DNA of 64,000 nucleotides from Sneathiella glossodoripedis JCM 23214 (GCF_000616095.1 NZ_BAMS01000003.1:1-64000), one strand, 5' to 3'. Positions 1-9,671 are shown, numbered from the stretch's first letter. Numbers and translations are program-made. The notes: generated from the sequence alone by a model not told the origin.

Positions 1-1113
1 TATATGGATGTCATAGCCCTCTCGCAGGCAGGATTTATGAACTCTGTCGCCCCCCTTGGCACCGCCGTGACCGAGGAGCAGTTGCAAATTCTCTGGAAAA
101 TGGCGGCCGAGCCTATCATGTGTCTGGACGGGGATGCCGCGGGCTGGCGCGCAGCTTTGAGGGCGGCTGAGCGGGCCTTGCCTCTGCTCAAGCCCGGATA
201 TTCATTGCGGTTTTGCCTGCTGCCCGAAGGCGTTGATCCCGATGATCTGGTGCGGCGCGATGGCCCCGATGCCATGCGCACATTGCTGGATCAGTCTCTT
301 CCCCTTTCTGAACTTCTGTGGCGCAAAGAGATCGAGGGGCGCCAGCTGGAGACACCAGAGCAGAAAGCAGCTTTTGAAAAAGCGCTGGAGCGAACCCTTG
401 AAGAAATGCAGGAGCCCACGGTTCGGGGATACTATCGTCAGTATTTCAAAAACCGCCTGTTTGAATGGAACCGGGAAAATAACAGTTACCGCTCGGGGGG
501 GTGGACCGGGGGACAGAAAAAGCAGCCAGCGAAGGATCGATTCGGCAGATTCGCGAATCAAAAAGGCCGATTCGATCAAAAAAGAGATCGAAAACCACTT
601 GCTCTCTCAGCGGAAAGCTGGGGTCGCGGGGAAAAATTATTGATCCTCACGGTGCTCAACCACCCGGAAATACTGGATAATTACTTCGATATTTTTGCCG
701 CCCTCAAGATCAAGGCGGCGCACCTTGACAGGGTACATGCTGCAATCATAGAAATTGCAGCTTCCGAATCAGACCTTGACTATGAGCGTTTGAAGCACCA
801 ATTAAGCATCCGTGGTCTGTCTGAAGTGGTCGCACGGCTGGAACAGTCCTCGGACGGATCGTTGGACTGGTTCATAGCGCGGGGCGCTGCACTGGAAGAT
901 GCGATAAAAGGGTGGCTGCACCTTTTGGCACGGCAAAAGCGAGAGGAGCTGGAGCGCGAAGTCAAGGCAGCCGAGAAAATTTTTGGTGAGGAAGCAACGC
1001 GCGAAAACCTCGACCGCCTAAAGAATGCCAAAGAGGCGCTTCAGAATGCTGAAGGAAATGAGGTGGATCTTGACGGCTTCGGTGTCGCTTCCGGACGAAA
1101 CACTGGGTTTTAA
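1..1113 (+). CDS. dnaG: DNA primase DnaG, 3' part (5' end outside window)
   Basis: Primase makes the RNA primers for DNA replication. The frame is open from the first base of the window, so the zinc finger and the N-terminal half of the catalytic core lie upstream. What remains begins inside the Toprim domain: the sequence YMDVI follows directly on the usual EGYMDV motif, and CLDGDAAG (about residues 40–47) is the acidic metal-binding motif. After that come the rest of the catalytic core and a glycine/arginine/lysine-rich linker around residues 165–200. The C-terminal helicase-interacting domain (about 205–355) follows. It lies 65 bp upstream of rpoD in the same direction, the usual dnaG–rpoD order in Alphaproteobacteria. 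The fragment codes for 370 residues and shows no frame break. Confidence 0.95.
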   Translation, partial: YMDVIALSQAGFMNSVAPLGTAVTEEQLQILWKMAAEPIMCLDGDAAGWRAALRAAERALPLLKPGYSLRFCLLPEGVDPDDLVRRDGPDAMRTLLDQSLPLSELLWRKEIEGRQLETPEQKAAFEKALERTLEEMQEPTVRGYYRQYFKNRLFEWNRENNSYRSGGWTGGQKKQPAKDRFGRFANQKGRFDQKRDRKPLALSAESWGRGEKLLILTVLNHPEILDNYFDIFAALKIKAAHLDRVHAAIIEIAASESDLDYERLKHQLSIRGLSEVVARLEQSSDGSLDWFIARGAALEDAIKGWLHLLARQKREELEREVKAAEKIFGEEATRENLDRLKNAKEALQNAEGNEVDLDGFGVASGRNTGF

Positions 1114-1178
1114 TATGAGATGCCCAACATCTTGCCGATCAGGTCCGGCAATAGTTGGCATTCAGGAGTAAATTCTAT

Positions 1179-3208
1179 ATGGCGACAAAAAGCGCAGAGG
1201 CGGCAGAAGTCCAGGATCAACGCGAAGATGCACCGGACAGCCCCTTGATTGATGCCTCCCAGGCTGCAGTTAAAAAAATGCTCGCAAAGGCCAAGGAAAA
1301 GGGCTTTGTAACATTTGATGAACTGAACGAGGTATTGCCTCAGGATCAGATGTCTTCAGAACAGATTGAAGACACCATGTCCCTGCTTTCTGAAATGGGC
1401 ATCAACGTTGTTGAAAATGACGAAGCCGGCGAAGAAAACGCCGCTGCGGACGATGCCGACGAAGAAGCAGAAGAAACCGCTGTTGAAAAAACACCGGAAA
1501 AAACCACCACGACCGGTGATCGAACCGATGACCCTGTGCGCATGTATCTGCGTGAAATGGGCACCGTGGAACTTCTTTCGCGCGAAGGTGAGATTGCCAT
1601 CGCCAAGCGGATCGAGGCCGGTCGCGGCAAAATGATTGGCGCCATCTGCGAAAGCCCGCTGACCATTCGGGCGATCCTGAACTGGCGTGAATTGATGCTG
1701 CAGGAACAGTTGTTGCTGCGGGACGTGATTGATCTGGATGCAACTTACGGGGCCGGGGCTGCTGCTGAAAAAGCACTGCAGGAAGGCTTCGATGAGGATA
1801 GCGACGACGATCTGCCAGCGGCCGGACTGGATTCCGATGACGATGACAGTGATTCTGACTCTGACGAGGAAGAAGTGATGAGGACGGCAATCCGATCTCA
1901 CGTCGTGAAGACGATGATGAGGATGAGGCCGAAGAAAACACAATGTCACTGGCCGCGCTTGAGGAAACTCTCAAGCCTCAGGTGTTTGAACGCTTTGATG
2001 AAATCGCAAAGACCTACAAGAAGCTTCATAAACTGCAGGAAGCTCGCCTGACTGCTGCGCTGGAAAATGACTCCATTCCAAAAGCGCAGGAAAAGAAATA
2101 TGAAAAGCTGAAAGGCGAACTTGTTAAATTGATGGACGATGTTCATCTGACAAACAACCGCATTGAAGCCCTTGTTGATCAGCTCTATGGCATCAATCGC
2201 CGTTTGATGAGCCTTGAAGGCAAGCTGTTGCGTCTGGCTGAGAAGCACAAGGTCTCCCGCGCAAGCTTCCTTGAAAACTATTTCGGCTCAGAGCTGGATC
2301 CGGGCTGGATGGAAAAAGTTTCCAAGCTGAAAGCCAAAGGCTGGAAAGATTTCGTTGATACGGAAACCAGCGGCATTAATGAAATTCGCAGTGAAATCAT
2401 TAAAATTTCCTCTGAATTTGGAATGCCCATGACGGAATTCCGTCGCATCGTGAGCTCGGTTCAAACTGGTGAACGTGAAGCGAGCCGTGCCAAGAAAGAA
2501 ATGGTTGAGGCAAACCTGCGTCTCGTTATTTCAATCGCCAAAAAATACACCAACCGCGGTCTGCAATTCCTTGATCTCATTCAGGAAGGGAATATCGGCC
2601 TGATGAAAGCGGTGGATAAGTTTGAATATCGCCGCGGTTACAAATTCTCCACCTATGCAACATGGTGGATCCGTCAGGCGATTACCCGCTCTATTGCGGA
2701 TCAGGCGCGCACCATTCGTATTCCGGTTCATATGATCGAAACCATCAACAAACTGGTGAGAACGTCTCGTCAGATGTTGCATGAAATTGGCCGTGAACCG
2801 ACACCCGAAGAACTGGCGGTCAAGCTGGGTATGCCACTTGAAAAAGTGCGCAAAGTGATGAAAATCGCCAAAGAGCCGATCAGCCTTGAAACACCGATCG
2901 GTGACGAGGAAGACAGTCATCTGGGTGATTTCATTCAGGATGAAAATGCGGTTCAGCCTCTTGATGCCGCTATCCAGTCGAATTTGCGTGAAACCACAAC
3001 ACGGGTTCTCGCATCCTTGACCCCGCGTGAGGAACGTGTCCTGCGGATGCGCTTTGGTATCGGTATGAATACGGACCACACACTCGAAGAAGTCGGGCAG
3101 CAATTCTCGGTTACGCGTGAACGTATCCGTCAGATTGAAGCCAAGGCTTTGCGTAAACTCAAGCATCCAAGCCGTTCACGCAAACTGCGCAGCTTCCTCG
3201 ATACCTGA
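1179..3208 (+). CDS. rpoD: RNA polymerase primary sigma factor RpoD (sigma-70), one frameshift
   Basis: This is the housekeeping sigma factor directing RNA polymerase to most promoters. The ATG at 1179 is chosen because AGGAG sits at 1164–1168; an in-frame TTG at 1155 has no such signal. Region 1.2 ([11 protein letters not shown]), an acidic non-conserved region, regions 2–3 ([26 protein letters not shown]) and a region 4 helix-turn-helix ([15 protein letters not shown]) are all present. The frame breaks near 1871–1879 inside the acidic stretch. Upstream reads DSDSDEEE and downstream reads [10 protein letters not shown], so adding one base (for example making a GG) restores about 676 residues, a normal length. 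Because rpoD is essential, this is almost certainly a sequence error and not a pseudogene. Confidence 0.95.
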
Positions 3209-3223
3209 TCGGGATGAAATTCA

Positions 3224-3252
3224 AAAAGGGCGGAAATTCTCCGCCCTTTTTT
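3224..3252 (+). terminator. Intrinsic terminator after rpoD
   Basis: A ten-base perfect stem, AAAAGGGCGG at 3224–3233 and CCGCCCTTTT at 3241–3250, has a seven-base loop and runs into T residues. It lies 16 bp after the rpoD stop and just before the 3' end of the convergent gene, which it could also serve because the stem is flanked by A and T runs on both sides. Confidence 0.85.
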
Positions 3253-3256
3253 GTGT

Positions 3257-3793
3257 CTATTTCAAATGCGTCCGGCGGCATTCCACCGCCGCGCCTATCA
3301 CATAGCTGGCATTGATATATTCATAATCTTTTTTTTCATACAGCTCGGCGGTTTTTGATTGGCTGGCCAGGTCAGCAAAGCAAACACGGTTTTTCAGCCG
3401 ATCCACATAAAATCCTGCTTTGTGGCCCGAAAAAGTTTCTTCAAATTTGGCATCTGAAACTTCCCCTTCCGCATGGCCCCGCATGATGTCGCAATCTGCC
3501 TGAATTTCGGCCTCATCCTTTACAATCCGTTTGCGGATTGCGAGTTTGATGACCCCTTCATATTTCTTTTTGATCTTTACCTGCGCACTATGCAGATCCC
3601 GCTCCATAAACCCTTTTCGCTTGGCAACTTCCGCATCCACAATGTCCAGTGAACAACGGCAAAAGGCTTCGGAATCCTTTTTTGAAATGCAAAATGACAG
3701 ATAATCATCTTTATGAATACGCGTTGGGTCCGCGGCCTGAGCACCCGCGGATACCGTGACTATGAAAAGAATACTGAAAAGAATAAGGCGCAA
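3257..3793 (-). CDS. Small secreted protein of unknown function
   Basis: I do not recognise the family. The product starts with a signal peptide: a basic N-terminus, a hydrophobic core (LILFSILFIVTVSAG) and a likely cleavage site after AQA. The mature part of about 155 residues is rich in charged residues and holds six cysteines, including a CRC pair about 27 residues after the cleavage site, which suggests disulphides in the periplasm. A TTG at 3793 is preferred as start because GGAG (complement of 3802–3805) is eight bases away. A GTG at 3802 is in frame but overlaps that Shine–Dalgarno sequence and would give 181 residues. The gene is convergent with rpoD and shares its terminator region. 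Its role is unknown. Confidence 0.6.
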   Translation of the reverse strand: MRLILFSILFIVTVSAGAQAADPTRIHKDDYLSFCISKKDSEAFCRCSLDIVDAEVAKRKGFMERDLHSAQVKIKKKYEGVIKLAIRKRIVKDEAEIQADCDIMRGHAEGEVSDAKFEETFSGHKAGFYVDRLKNRVCFADLASQSKTAELYEKKDYEYINASYVIGAAVECRRTHLK

Positions 3794-4062
3794 TTTTCTC
3801 ACTCCAGTTGAAGTATTTTAGTTTTCATACAAGTAAATCACCTGCGCGCCATTGGCCACAAAAAACAATCGCCCTGTCAATTTCGATAAGCTGTATAAGA
3901 ACGGTGCCCGCTTGAAGTTTCCGCCTCTTTTTTACCCTGCAGGCAGCTTCGCTTTCAAAAATGAAAGAAATTTGATTTCGGGGTTTGCTTCTTTTGATCG
4001 AACAGGCTAAATAGTCTCCACTTCTGTTTCATGTCTGTAAATTGCAGACGTCTGAAACATGT
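3794..4062. other. Intergenic region with an inverted repeat upstream of the tRNA
   Basis: No coding potential is seen. The region carries the promoter side of the minus-strand secreted-protein gene and the upstream region of the tRNA. An interrupted inverted repeat lies immediately before the tRNA: TGTTTCA (4025–4031) pairs with TGAAACA (4053–4059), and inside it GTCTG (4033–4037) pairs with CAGAC (4045–4049). It could be a hairpin in the precursor leader. No clear −35/−10 pair could be assigned. Confidence 0.5.
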
Positions 4063-4139
4063 GGGCCTGTAGCTCAGTTGGTTAGAGCCGACCGCTCATA
4101 ACGGTCTGGTCGCAGGTTCGAGTCCTGCCGGGCCCACCA
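4063..4139 (+). tRNA. tRNA-Ile2 with anticodon CAU (lysidine-modified), CCA encoded
   Basis: A complete 77-base cloverleaf is visible. The acceptor stem is 4063–4069 with 4129–4135, the D stem GCTC/GAGC, and the anticodon stem GACCG/CGGTC around loop CTCATAA. The T arm is GCAGG-TTCGAGT-CCTGC, and the genome-encoded CCA is at 4137–4139. The anticodon is CAU, so Met, initiator Met and Ile2 are possible. The acceptor stem has G1–C72, which excludes the initiator. C4–G69 and C5–G68 are the pairs known to favour recognition by TilS in E. coli tRNA-Ile2 and absent from its elongator tRNA-Met. I therefore call Ile2, reading AUA after lysidine formation; tilS lies in this window at 60.2 kb. Confidence 0.85.
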
Positions 4140-4387
4140 TTTCTCTCCACATGACTGACCCCGTATTTTAACTTTCCCGATAGTTGATCTGGTGGTGTCT
4201 CCTTCTGCTCCCCATCGATTTGCATTGACCGCTAATTTACAACTTGCTAATGAGGGTATGCCTTTGGTGGTGTTTGAAGCGCGCTGTACGCCGGCTCCCG
4301 CTTCGATTTGATTTTATCTGCCCCGGGGCCTCACTCATTTTTTCGCGACTCGATGGCGTCGAATTGCAACAGATGAAGGAGCAAGCG
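4140..4387. other. Intergenic region before creatinase
   Basis: This stretch of 248 bp between the tRNA and the creatinase start contains no gene and no recognisable riboswitch. The creatinase frame stays open upstream to 4244, but the only good Shine–Dalgarno sequence (AAGGAG, 4376–4381) belongs to the ATG at 4388, so the upstream part is read as leader. Confidence 0.4.
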
Positions 4388-5613
4388 ATGTCAAACGACA
4401 GCTCGCGCGGCATGGACCGTGTATTGACCTGGCATAATGGCGAGAAAGCATTTTCCCCCTTTTCCGATAGAGAAATGAACCGGCGGCAAGACCAGTTGCG
4501 AAACTGGATGAGCGAGCAGGATGTGGATGCCTGTCTGCTGACCTCCTATCACTGCATCAATTATTATGCGGGGTTTCTCTATTGTGCTTTTGGTCGCAAA
4601 TACGGTTTCGTTATTGATCAGGATGCCGCTACCAGCATTTCCGCCGGAATTGATGGCGGGCACCCGTGGCGGCGGACTTTTGGAGGCAACATTACCTATA
4701 CGGACTGGCAAAAGGACAACTATTTTCATGCCGTGCAGCAGCTTATGCAGGGCGTACGCCGAATAGGCATTGAATTTGACCATGTCACTCTGGATTTCAA
4801 GCGCCAGCTCAGCGATGCTTTGCCCGGTGTGGAATTTGTTGATGTAAGTCAGCCCAGCATGTGGATGCGAACCCTCAAGTCGAGCGAGGAAATTCAGCTC
4901 ATCGAACAAGGCGCGCGCGTCGCTGATATCGGCGGGGAGGCTTGCGCGGCTGCCATCAAAGCCGGTGTTCCTGAACATGAAGTGGTAATCGCCTCAACGT
5001 CGGCCATGCTGCGTGAAATTGCATCCCTTTATCCATATGTGGAATTGATGGATAGCTGGACCTGGTTCCAGTCGGGTCTGAATACGGATGGTGCTCATAA
5101 TCCGGTGACAAACCGAAAAATCCGATCTGGCGATATTCTCAGCCTGAACTGTTTTCCCATGATCTTTGGCTATTACACCGCGCTGGAGCGCACTTTATTT
5201 TGCGATTTCGTTGATGATGCATCGCTTGATCTTTGGCAGAAGAACGTCGCTGTTCACGAACGCGGTCTGGAATTGATCCGCCCGGGGGCCCGATGCTGTG
5301 ATATTGCGGCTGAGCTTAATGAAATGTATCGCAGTTGGGATCTGCTCAAATACCGCTCCTTTGGGTATGGTCACTCCTTCGGTGTTCTCAGTCATTATTA
5401 CGGGCGCGAAGCCGGTGTGGAATTGCGTGAGGATATTGACACAGTTCTGCAGCCGGGAATGGTGGTCTCCATGGAACCTATGATCATGATCCTGATGGCC
5501 AGCCCGGTGCCGGCGGGTATCGAGAACATGACATTCTGGTGATTGAAGATACCGGCGCGCGAAACATTACGGCCTTTCCCTACGGGCCAGCGCATAACAT
5601 CATCAAAAATTAA
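4388..5613 (+). CDS. Creatinase (creatine amidinohydrolase), M24/pita-bread fold, one frameshift
   Basis: Creatinase hydrolyses creatine to sarcosine and urea in the cytoplasm. The protein follows the known Pseudomonas creatinase closely: an N-terminal domain with TSYHCINYYAGFLYC and IDGGHPWRR, then the catalytic pita-bread domain with TWFQSG, NTDGAHNP (catalytic His237), ALERTLF (Glu267), GYGHSFG and SMEPM (Glu363). The metal-ligand set of true M24 metallopeptidases is not kept, as expected for creatinase. The frame is lost at the CC of 5491–5492. Restoring one C gives PDGQPGAGG and the normal ending, stopping at 5613 with about 408 residues (family about 403). The start at 4388 has AAGGAG six bases upstream. 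No sarcosine oxidase or urease gene is adjacent. Confidence 0.9.
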
Positions 5614-5760
5614 GTGGATCACTGCGGGCGGGCCCTGTGCTCAAAATGTTCAAAATGCCCAAATCGGGCGCAGGATTATTCTTTGTTAATGTTTTCGATC
5701 TATCATGAAACCTTGTTTGAACGCATTAAGCCCATGCGGAACTGAAGGTCGAAAAATACG

Positions 5761-7542
5761 TTGATTAAAGTCGTAACCGTCGCAAAGAAAAAGGATTTCT
5801 GGTTTCTGAGTTTTGTGGCAATCGTCATTCTTCTATTGGCGATTGTTTTCTCCTTTTTGTATCGCACCCAGGATACCCTCTCTAACGTGGCGGAAATATT
5901 GCCCGATCAAAGTATCATGCAGGCCGGGATGATTGATGATTACATCATCCGAACCGCCGATGCCATTGTGGAAATGGGGGAAGTGGAGCCGGATAAATCT
6001 GCCGTTGTGGTTCGCAAATCCGTGGTGACGCTGAAATCCATTCAGGCGGATTTTTCAAGCAACTTCAGCACGCTGCAGTCCATGCAAAGCACTGTTCTCA
6101 GTCATAACGCGTTTTTTGAAACCTTCCTTCATGAAGTGGATGTTGCTGTTGATGCGTTGGCGCAAGCCGGAACCCGGCCGCAAAGGGAAATTTATGTGGT
6201 GGTCTTGCGGCAACTGCATAAGATCCGCGAAAGTTTTCAGGAACTGCGCGATCGGCTTGATTATGTCAGTCTGGAACGGATTGCCTCCCAAAAAGACGCG
6301 CTTTATACCTTTCGCAATGAATTGATCGCGGCGATCAGCAGTAGTGTGGTGCTAACCGTGCTGTTGGGATATGCGCTGATGCGCCGGCGGGAGACGAACC
6401 GGGCACTGGTAGATAGCGAACGGCAAATGCGCCGCCTTTTTGAGAATGTTACCGAAGGTATTTTCCGTATAGATTTTAACGGAAAGCTCATCACCTGCAA
6501 TCCGGCGATGGCCGAGATGTTTGGCTATGGGACGCTGGAAAATCTTAAGTCCGAGGTAACTTATAATGCACAGCAATTATATTGTGACAGGGAGGATGCG
6601 GAGCGCCATTTGCTGATATTGGCGAAGGGGCAGAAACTTGTAAATGATGTTCTGCGCTGGAACCATAAAGATGGCTCCACATTCTGGGCCGTTGTAAACG
6701 CTTACCCGGTTTTTGATATCAACGGGGACCCTTTATATATCGAAGGGACCCTCACTGACATGAATGACCGCGTCAATGCGGAGCTGGAACTTCGAAAAGC
6801 GAAAGAGACGGCGGAGCTTGCCAATCGGGCAAAATCGGAATTTCTGGCAAATATGAGCCACGAGTTACGCACGCCCCTTAATGCCATCATCGGATTTGCT
6901 GAAATTCTGCGGACCGAGGCTTTTGGCAGTCTTGGGCATGAGAACTACAAGGAATATGCGAGCGATATTCATTCCGCTGGTGGTCATTTGCTTAAAGTGA
7001 TCAATGATATTCTGGATGTGGCGAAGATCGAAGCGGGCCGGCTGGAGCTGTCGGAACGGGAAATCAATCTGGCAAATCTGGTGGATTCCAGTGTTCGCAT
7101 GCTATCTGTTCGCGCGATCAAGGCTGGGGTGACGATTACTGAGAATATCCCATCGGAGTTACCGGTTCTTTTTGCGGATGAAACCCGTCTGAAACAGATT
7201 CTGGTGAACCTGCTGTCAAATGCGGTCAAATTTACGGATACGGGTGGTACCATTTTTGTGAGTGCTGCTGAAACCAGCGAAGGAGGGTTGATCCTGCAGG
7301 TGCGTGATACCGGTATTGGGATTGCCGAGAAGGATATTGAAACCGTTCTTTCGCGCTTTGGTCAGGTGCAGGGAAGTTATGCCCGCACCAATGAAGGAAC
7401 GGGTCTGGGTTTGACTCTGGTGCAACTGATTGCTGATTTGCATCAGGCTGAATTTACCATCGAAAGCGTTGAAGGGCAGGGTACCACCTGCTCGGTCAGC
7501 TTCCCACCCGAACGCGTGCGCAAGTTGCAGCAAACCGGCTGA
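5761..7542 (+). CDS. Membrane-bound PAS sensor histidine kinase (orphan)
   Basis: This is a 593-residue sensor kinase that autophosphorylates in response to an unknown signal. Membrane segments lie at about residues 13–34 and 187–208, enclosing a helical periplasmic sensor region of about 150 residues. They are followed by a PAS domain (about 220–340), a HisKA dimerisation domain with phospho-acceptor His367 in FLANMSHELRTPLN, and a HATPase domain. The ATPase domain has an N box (LVNLLSNAVKF), G1 (DTGIGIA) and G2 (GTGLGL). A stop codon at 5743–5745 limits the start, leaving TTG at 5761 with GAAGG about a dozen bases upstream. There is no receiver domain and no response-regulator gene beside it, so its partner is elsewhere. 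The neighbours give no clue to the signal. Confidence 0.88.
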   Translation: MIKVVTVAKKKDFWFLSFVAIVILLLAIVFSFLYRTQDTLSNVAEILPDQSIMQAGMIDDYIIRTADAIVEMGEVEPDKSAVVVRKSVVTLKSIQADFSSNFSTLQSMQSTVLSHNAFFETFLHEVDVAVDALAQAGTRPQREIYVVVLRQLHKIRESFQELRDRLDYVSLERIASQKDALYTFRNELIAAISSSVVLTVLLGYALMRRRETNRALVDSERQMRRLFENVTEGIFRIDFNGKLITCNPAMAEMFGYGTLENLKSEVTYNAQQLYCDREDAERHLLILAKGQKLVNDVLRWNHKDGSTFWAVVNAYPVFDINGDPLYIEGTLTDMNDRVNAELELRKAKETAELANRAKSEFLANMSHELRTPLNAIIGFAEILRTEAFGSLGHENYKEYASDIHSAGGHLLKVINDILDVAKIEAGRLELSEREINLANLVDSSVRMLSVRAIKAGVTITENIPSELPVLFADETRLKQILVNLLSNAVKFTDTGGTIFVSAAETSEGGLILQVRDTGIGIAEKDIETVLSRFGQVQGSYARTNEGTGLGLTLVQLIADLHQAEFTIESVEGQGTTCSVSFPPERVRKLQQTG

Positions 7543-7559
7543 AGTTTCCAAAATCACTA

Positions 7560-8165
7560 TTAGATCAGACCGCTTTGCCAGACGGAAAGTGACACCACAA
7601 CCAGCATCAGGGCGGCAAGCCCCTGATTGATCCGCTGTAATGTCGCGGGGGACTGGACAATGCGCGCCAGCATGTCGCCGCCTGCGCACCATAGGGAATT
7701 GAGGGTAATCCCGATAATCTGGAAAATGATCTGGATCACCAGAAAGTTCATCAGGGGGGATAGCTCGGGACTTGAAAACTGCGAATAGGCGGCAATCAGC
7801 ATGGCCCAGGCTTTGGGGTTGAGCGGATGAACGAAAAGACCCGCAAAATAGCCACTTCTGGCGTCATTTCCGGCTTTCTTGACCGGCGAGAAAGCGATTT
7901 TCCACGCGAGATAAAGAATATAGGCGGCTGACAGGATCAGGAAGGTTATCCGCAAGGCAGGGAAAATCTCGAACAGAGTGCCAAGGCCTGCAGCGACGCC
8001 TATTCCGACCAGCAGAAATCCCGATGACGTTCCCAGAACAAAGGGCAGGGACGCGCGATACCCATAACGGGCACCTGCCGCCATCAAGGCCATGTTGGCC
8101 GGACCGGGGGAGCCGATCATGGAGACAGCAAAAAATATGATTATAACGATTGTATCTATTGTCAT
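7560..8165 (-). CDS. LysE/RhtB-family amino-acid exporter
   Basis: This is a 201-residue inner-membrane exporter of the LysE/RhtB family, which expels amino acids or related small molecules. About six hydrophobic segments are visible, together with the family signature near the N-terminus (SPGPANMALMAAGARYG) and the conserved HPLNPKAW segment in the middle. The start at 8165 (MTIDTIV) gives a normal family length; the frame is open further upstream but that part overlaps the divergent regulator gene. It faces a MocR-type regulator across 93 bp containing several repeated boxes, one of which lies inside the first codons of this gene. Control by that regulator is therefore likely. The substrate cannot be told from the sequence. 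Confidence 0.88.
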   Translation of the reverse strand: MTIDTIVIIIFFAVSMIGSPGPANMALMAAGARYGYRASLPFVLGTSSGFLLVGIGVAAGLGTLFEIFPALRITFLILSAAYILYLAWKIAFSPVKKAGNDARSGYFAGLFVHPLNPKAWAMLIAAYSQFSSPELSPLMNFLVIQIIFQIIGITLNSLWCAGGDMLARIVQSPATLQRINQGLAALMLVVVSLSVWQSGLI

Positions 8166-8249
8166 TGGGAAATCTCTGGATTGTATCGATATAATTTTAT
8201 ATTGTATCAATATTGTATCCGTAAATTGGAGAATTGTACTAAGTACAAT
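8149..8249. promoter_or_regulatory. Probable MocR operator: four ATTGTATC boxes and a 17-bp palindrome
   Basis: The lysE–MocR divergent region carries four identical direct repeats ATTGTATC at 8149–8156, 8180–8187, 8201–8208 and 8212–8219. Start-to-start distances are 31, 21 and 11 bp, close to three, two and one helical turns, so all boxes lie on one face of the DNA. A perfect palindrome ATTGTACTAAGTACAAT (8233–8249), whose arms resemble the box, sits ten bases before the MocR ATG. MocR regulators such as GabR and PdxR are known to bind spaced direct repeats. Assignment to this regulator is inference from position. Confidence 0.65.
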
Positions 8250-8258
8250 AAAATCAGC

Positions 8259-9583
8259 ATGCGCTCGAGCGAGATAGTTTACGAATTGCGACTGCAGATC
8301 AAAACCGGTCATTTGCGCCCCGGTGACAAATTGCCGACCCAGCGGGATATGGCATGGGAATTCAAATGCAGTCTGGGAACGGTGACCCGCGCCTATGCGG
8401 AGTTGGAACGGCTGGGACTGACTTACGGTGAAGTGGGCCGGGGAACTTTTGTCGCCGAGCAAAGTGATCTGGAGCAGCGCTTGAGCCCACTGTCTTCCTT
8501 TGCCACTGATTTTGGTCATGGGGGAGTTGGGGTCGATTTGTCCCTGAACCAGTTTTATCACGCGGAAACGGATCAGGCGATGAGTTTTGCGATGAGGCGC
8601 ATTGCCAAGCGCGAACCCTACGCCGATTACAGCAACTATAACGACACCCGTGGGCGCTATCAGGATTTGGAGGTGGCGCAATCCTGGCTTGAAGAGATTC
8701 TCGGCGGGTATTGGTCGCTGGACAAACTGATGATTACGCAAGGGGGGCAAGGGGGGCTTTTTCTTGCGATGAAGGCGCTAACCTCCCCCGGTGACACAAT
8801 AGCAACCGAAGCGTTCGGCTATCCGGGCATCAAAGCCGCAGCGTTGGAGGCGAACCTGAAAATTCAGGCGGTGGAGATGGATGACTACGGGATGCGACCG
8901 GAGTCTTTTGCGGCGCTGTGCGAGCGTCACGATATTAAACTGCTGGTCACCAATCCCACTGATCATAATCCGACGGGAACGACCCTGCCGCTGGAGCGGC
9001 GCGAAGAGATTACCGTCATTGCCCGAAAGCATAATGTCATCATTGTCGAAGATGCGGTTTATGCCCCGTTTCAGGTGGAGCCGAGCAAAAGCTTTGTGGA
9101 ACTTGCGGGCGATGTCAGTATCTATATTACCAGCTTTTCCAAGGTGTTCAGCCTGCTTTGCGTGTTGGCTACATGATCGCACCTGAAGATCTGATCCCCA
9201 AACTGATATCAGTATCCAGAGCAATCAGCTGGACAAGCTCCACCATTCCCCTTGATCTGGTCGCGGATCTGGTGACGCAGGGGGTCATATCCCGGCACAA
9301 GCGGTATCTTATTCAGGAGGGAAACCGGCGATTTACAATGGCGCTGGACATTTTGGGGAGCTGGATCAATCCGGTTCACCATCAAATTCCGGGGTTCCTG
9401 CCACATGTTTGGATCCGGATGCCCGGCACCACCACACCCAGCGAGTTCATTTCGCTGGCCCGTGATAAAAAGGTGAATGTCATGGGCGGAGATCGCTTCG
9501 CCATGAGCAAGTCGCTTGATGATCATTATGTTCGGGTGTGCCTGATGGCTGTGCCCAATAGTGACCGGTTGGAGCTTGCCTGA
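8259..9583 (+). CDS. MocR/GntR-type transcriptional regulator with aminotransferase domain, one frameshift
   Basis: This is a regulator fusing a GntR winged helix-turn-helix (about residues 1–70: RPGDKLPTQRDMA, GTVTRAYAELERLG) to a class I aminotransferase-like domain that binds pyridoxal phosphate. The cofactor lysine is in SFSKVFS, and the NPTDHNPTG and EDAVYAPF motifs are present. The frame breaks at the CC of 9152–9153. One extra C gives SPALRVGYM and a complete protein of about 441 residues, normal for the family. The ATG at 8259 is chosen because the DNA-binding domain starts there, although no strong Shine–Dalgarno sequence precedes it. It is divergent from the LysE exporter and probably controls it through the repeats between them, with an amino-acid–PLP adduct as a possible effector. 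Confidence 0.85.
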
Positions 9584-9671
9584 TGATCCTGGCCGAAATT
9601 CTGAGATCCCTTGAGACACCGACTGTGATTTCCTAGCTTGACAGTACCGGGAATTACGAGGATTTTGCGCT

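Noticed and set aside
4063-5613. tRNA followed by creatinase considered as an integrated island
   Set aside because: No integrase, direct repeat of the tRNA 3' end or change of composition was found.
8166-8750. Upstream extension of the lysE frame to 396 residues
   Set aside because: The extra 195 residues would overlap the MocR gene and have no transporter features; LysE proteins are about 200 residues and start at 8165.
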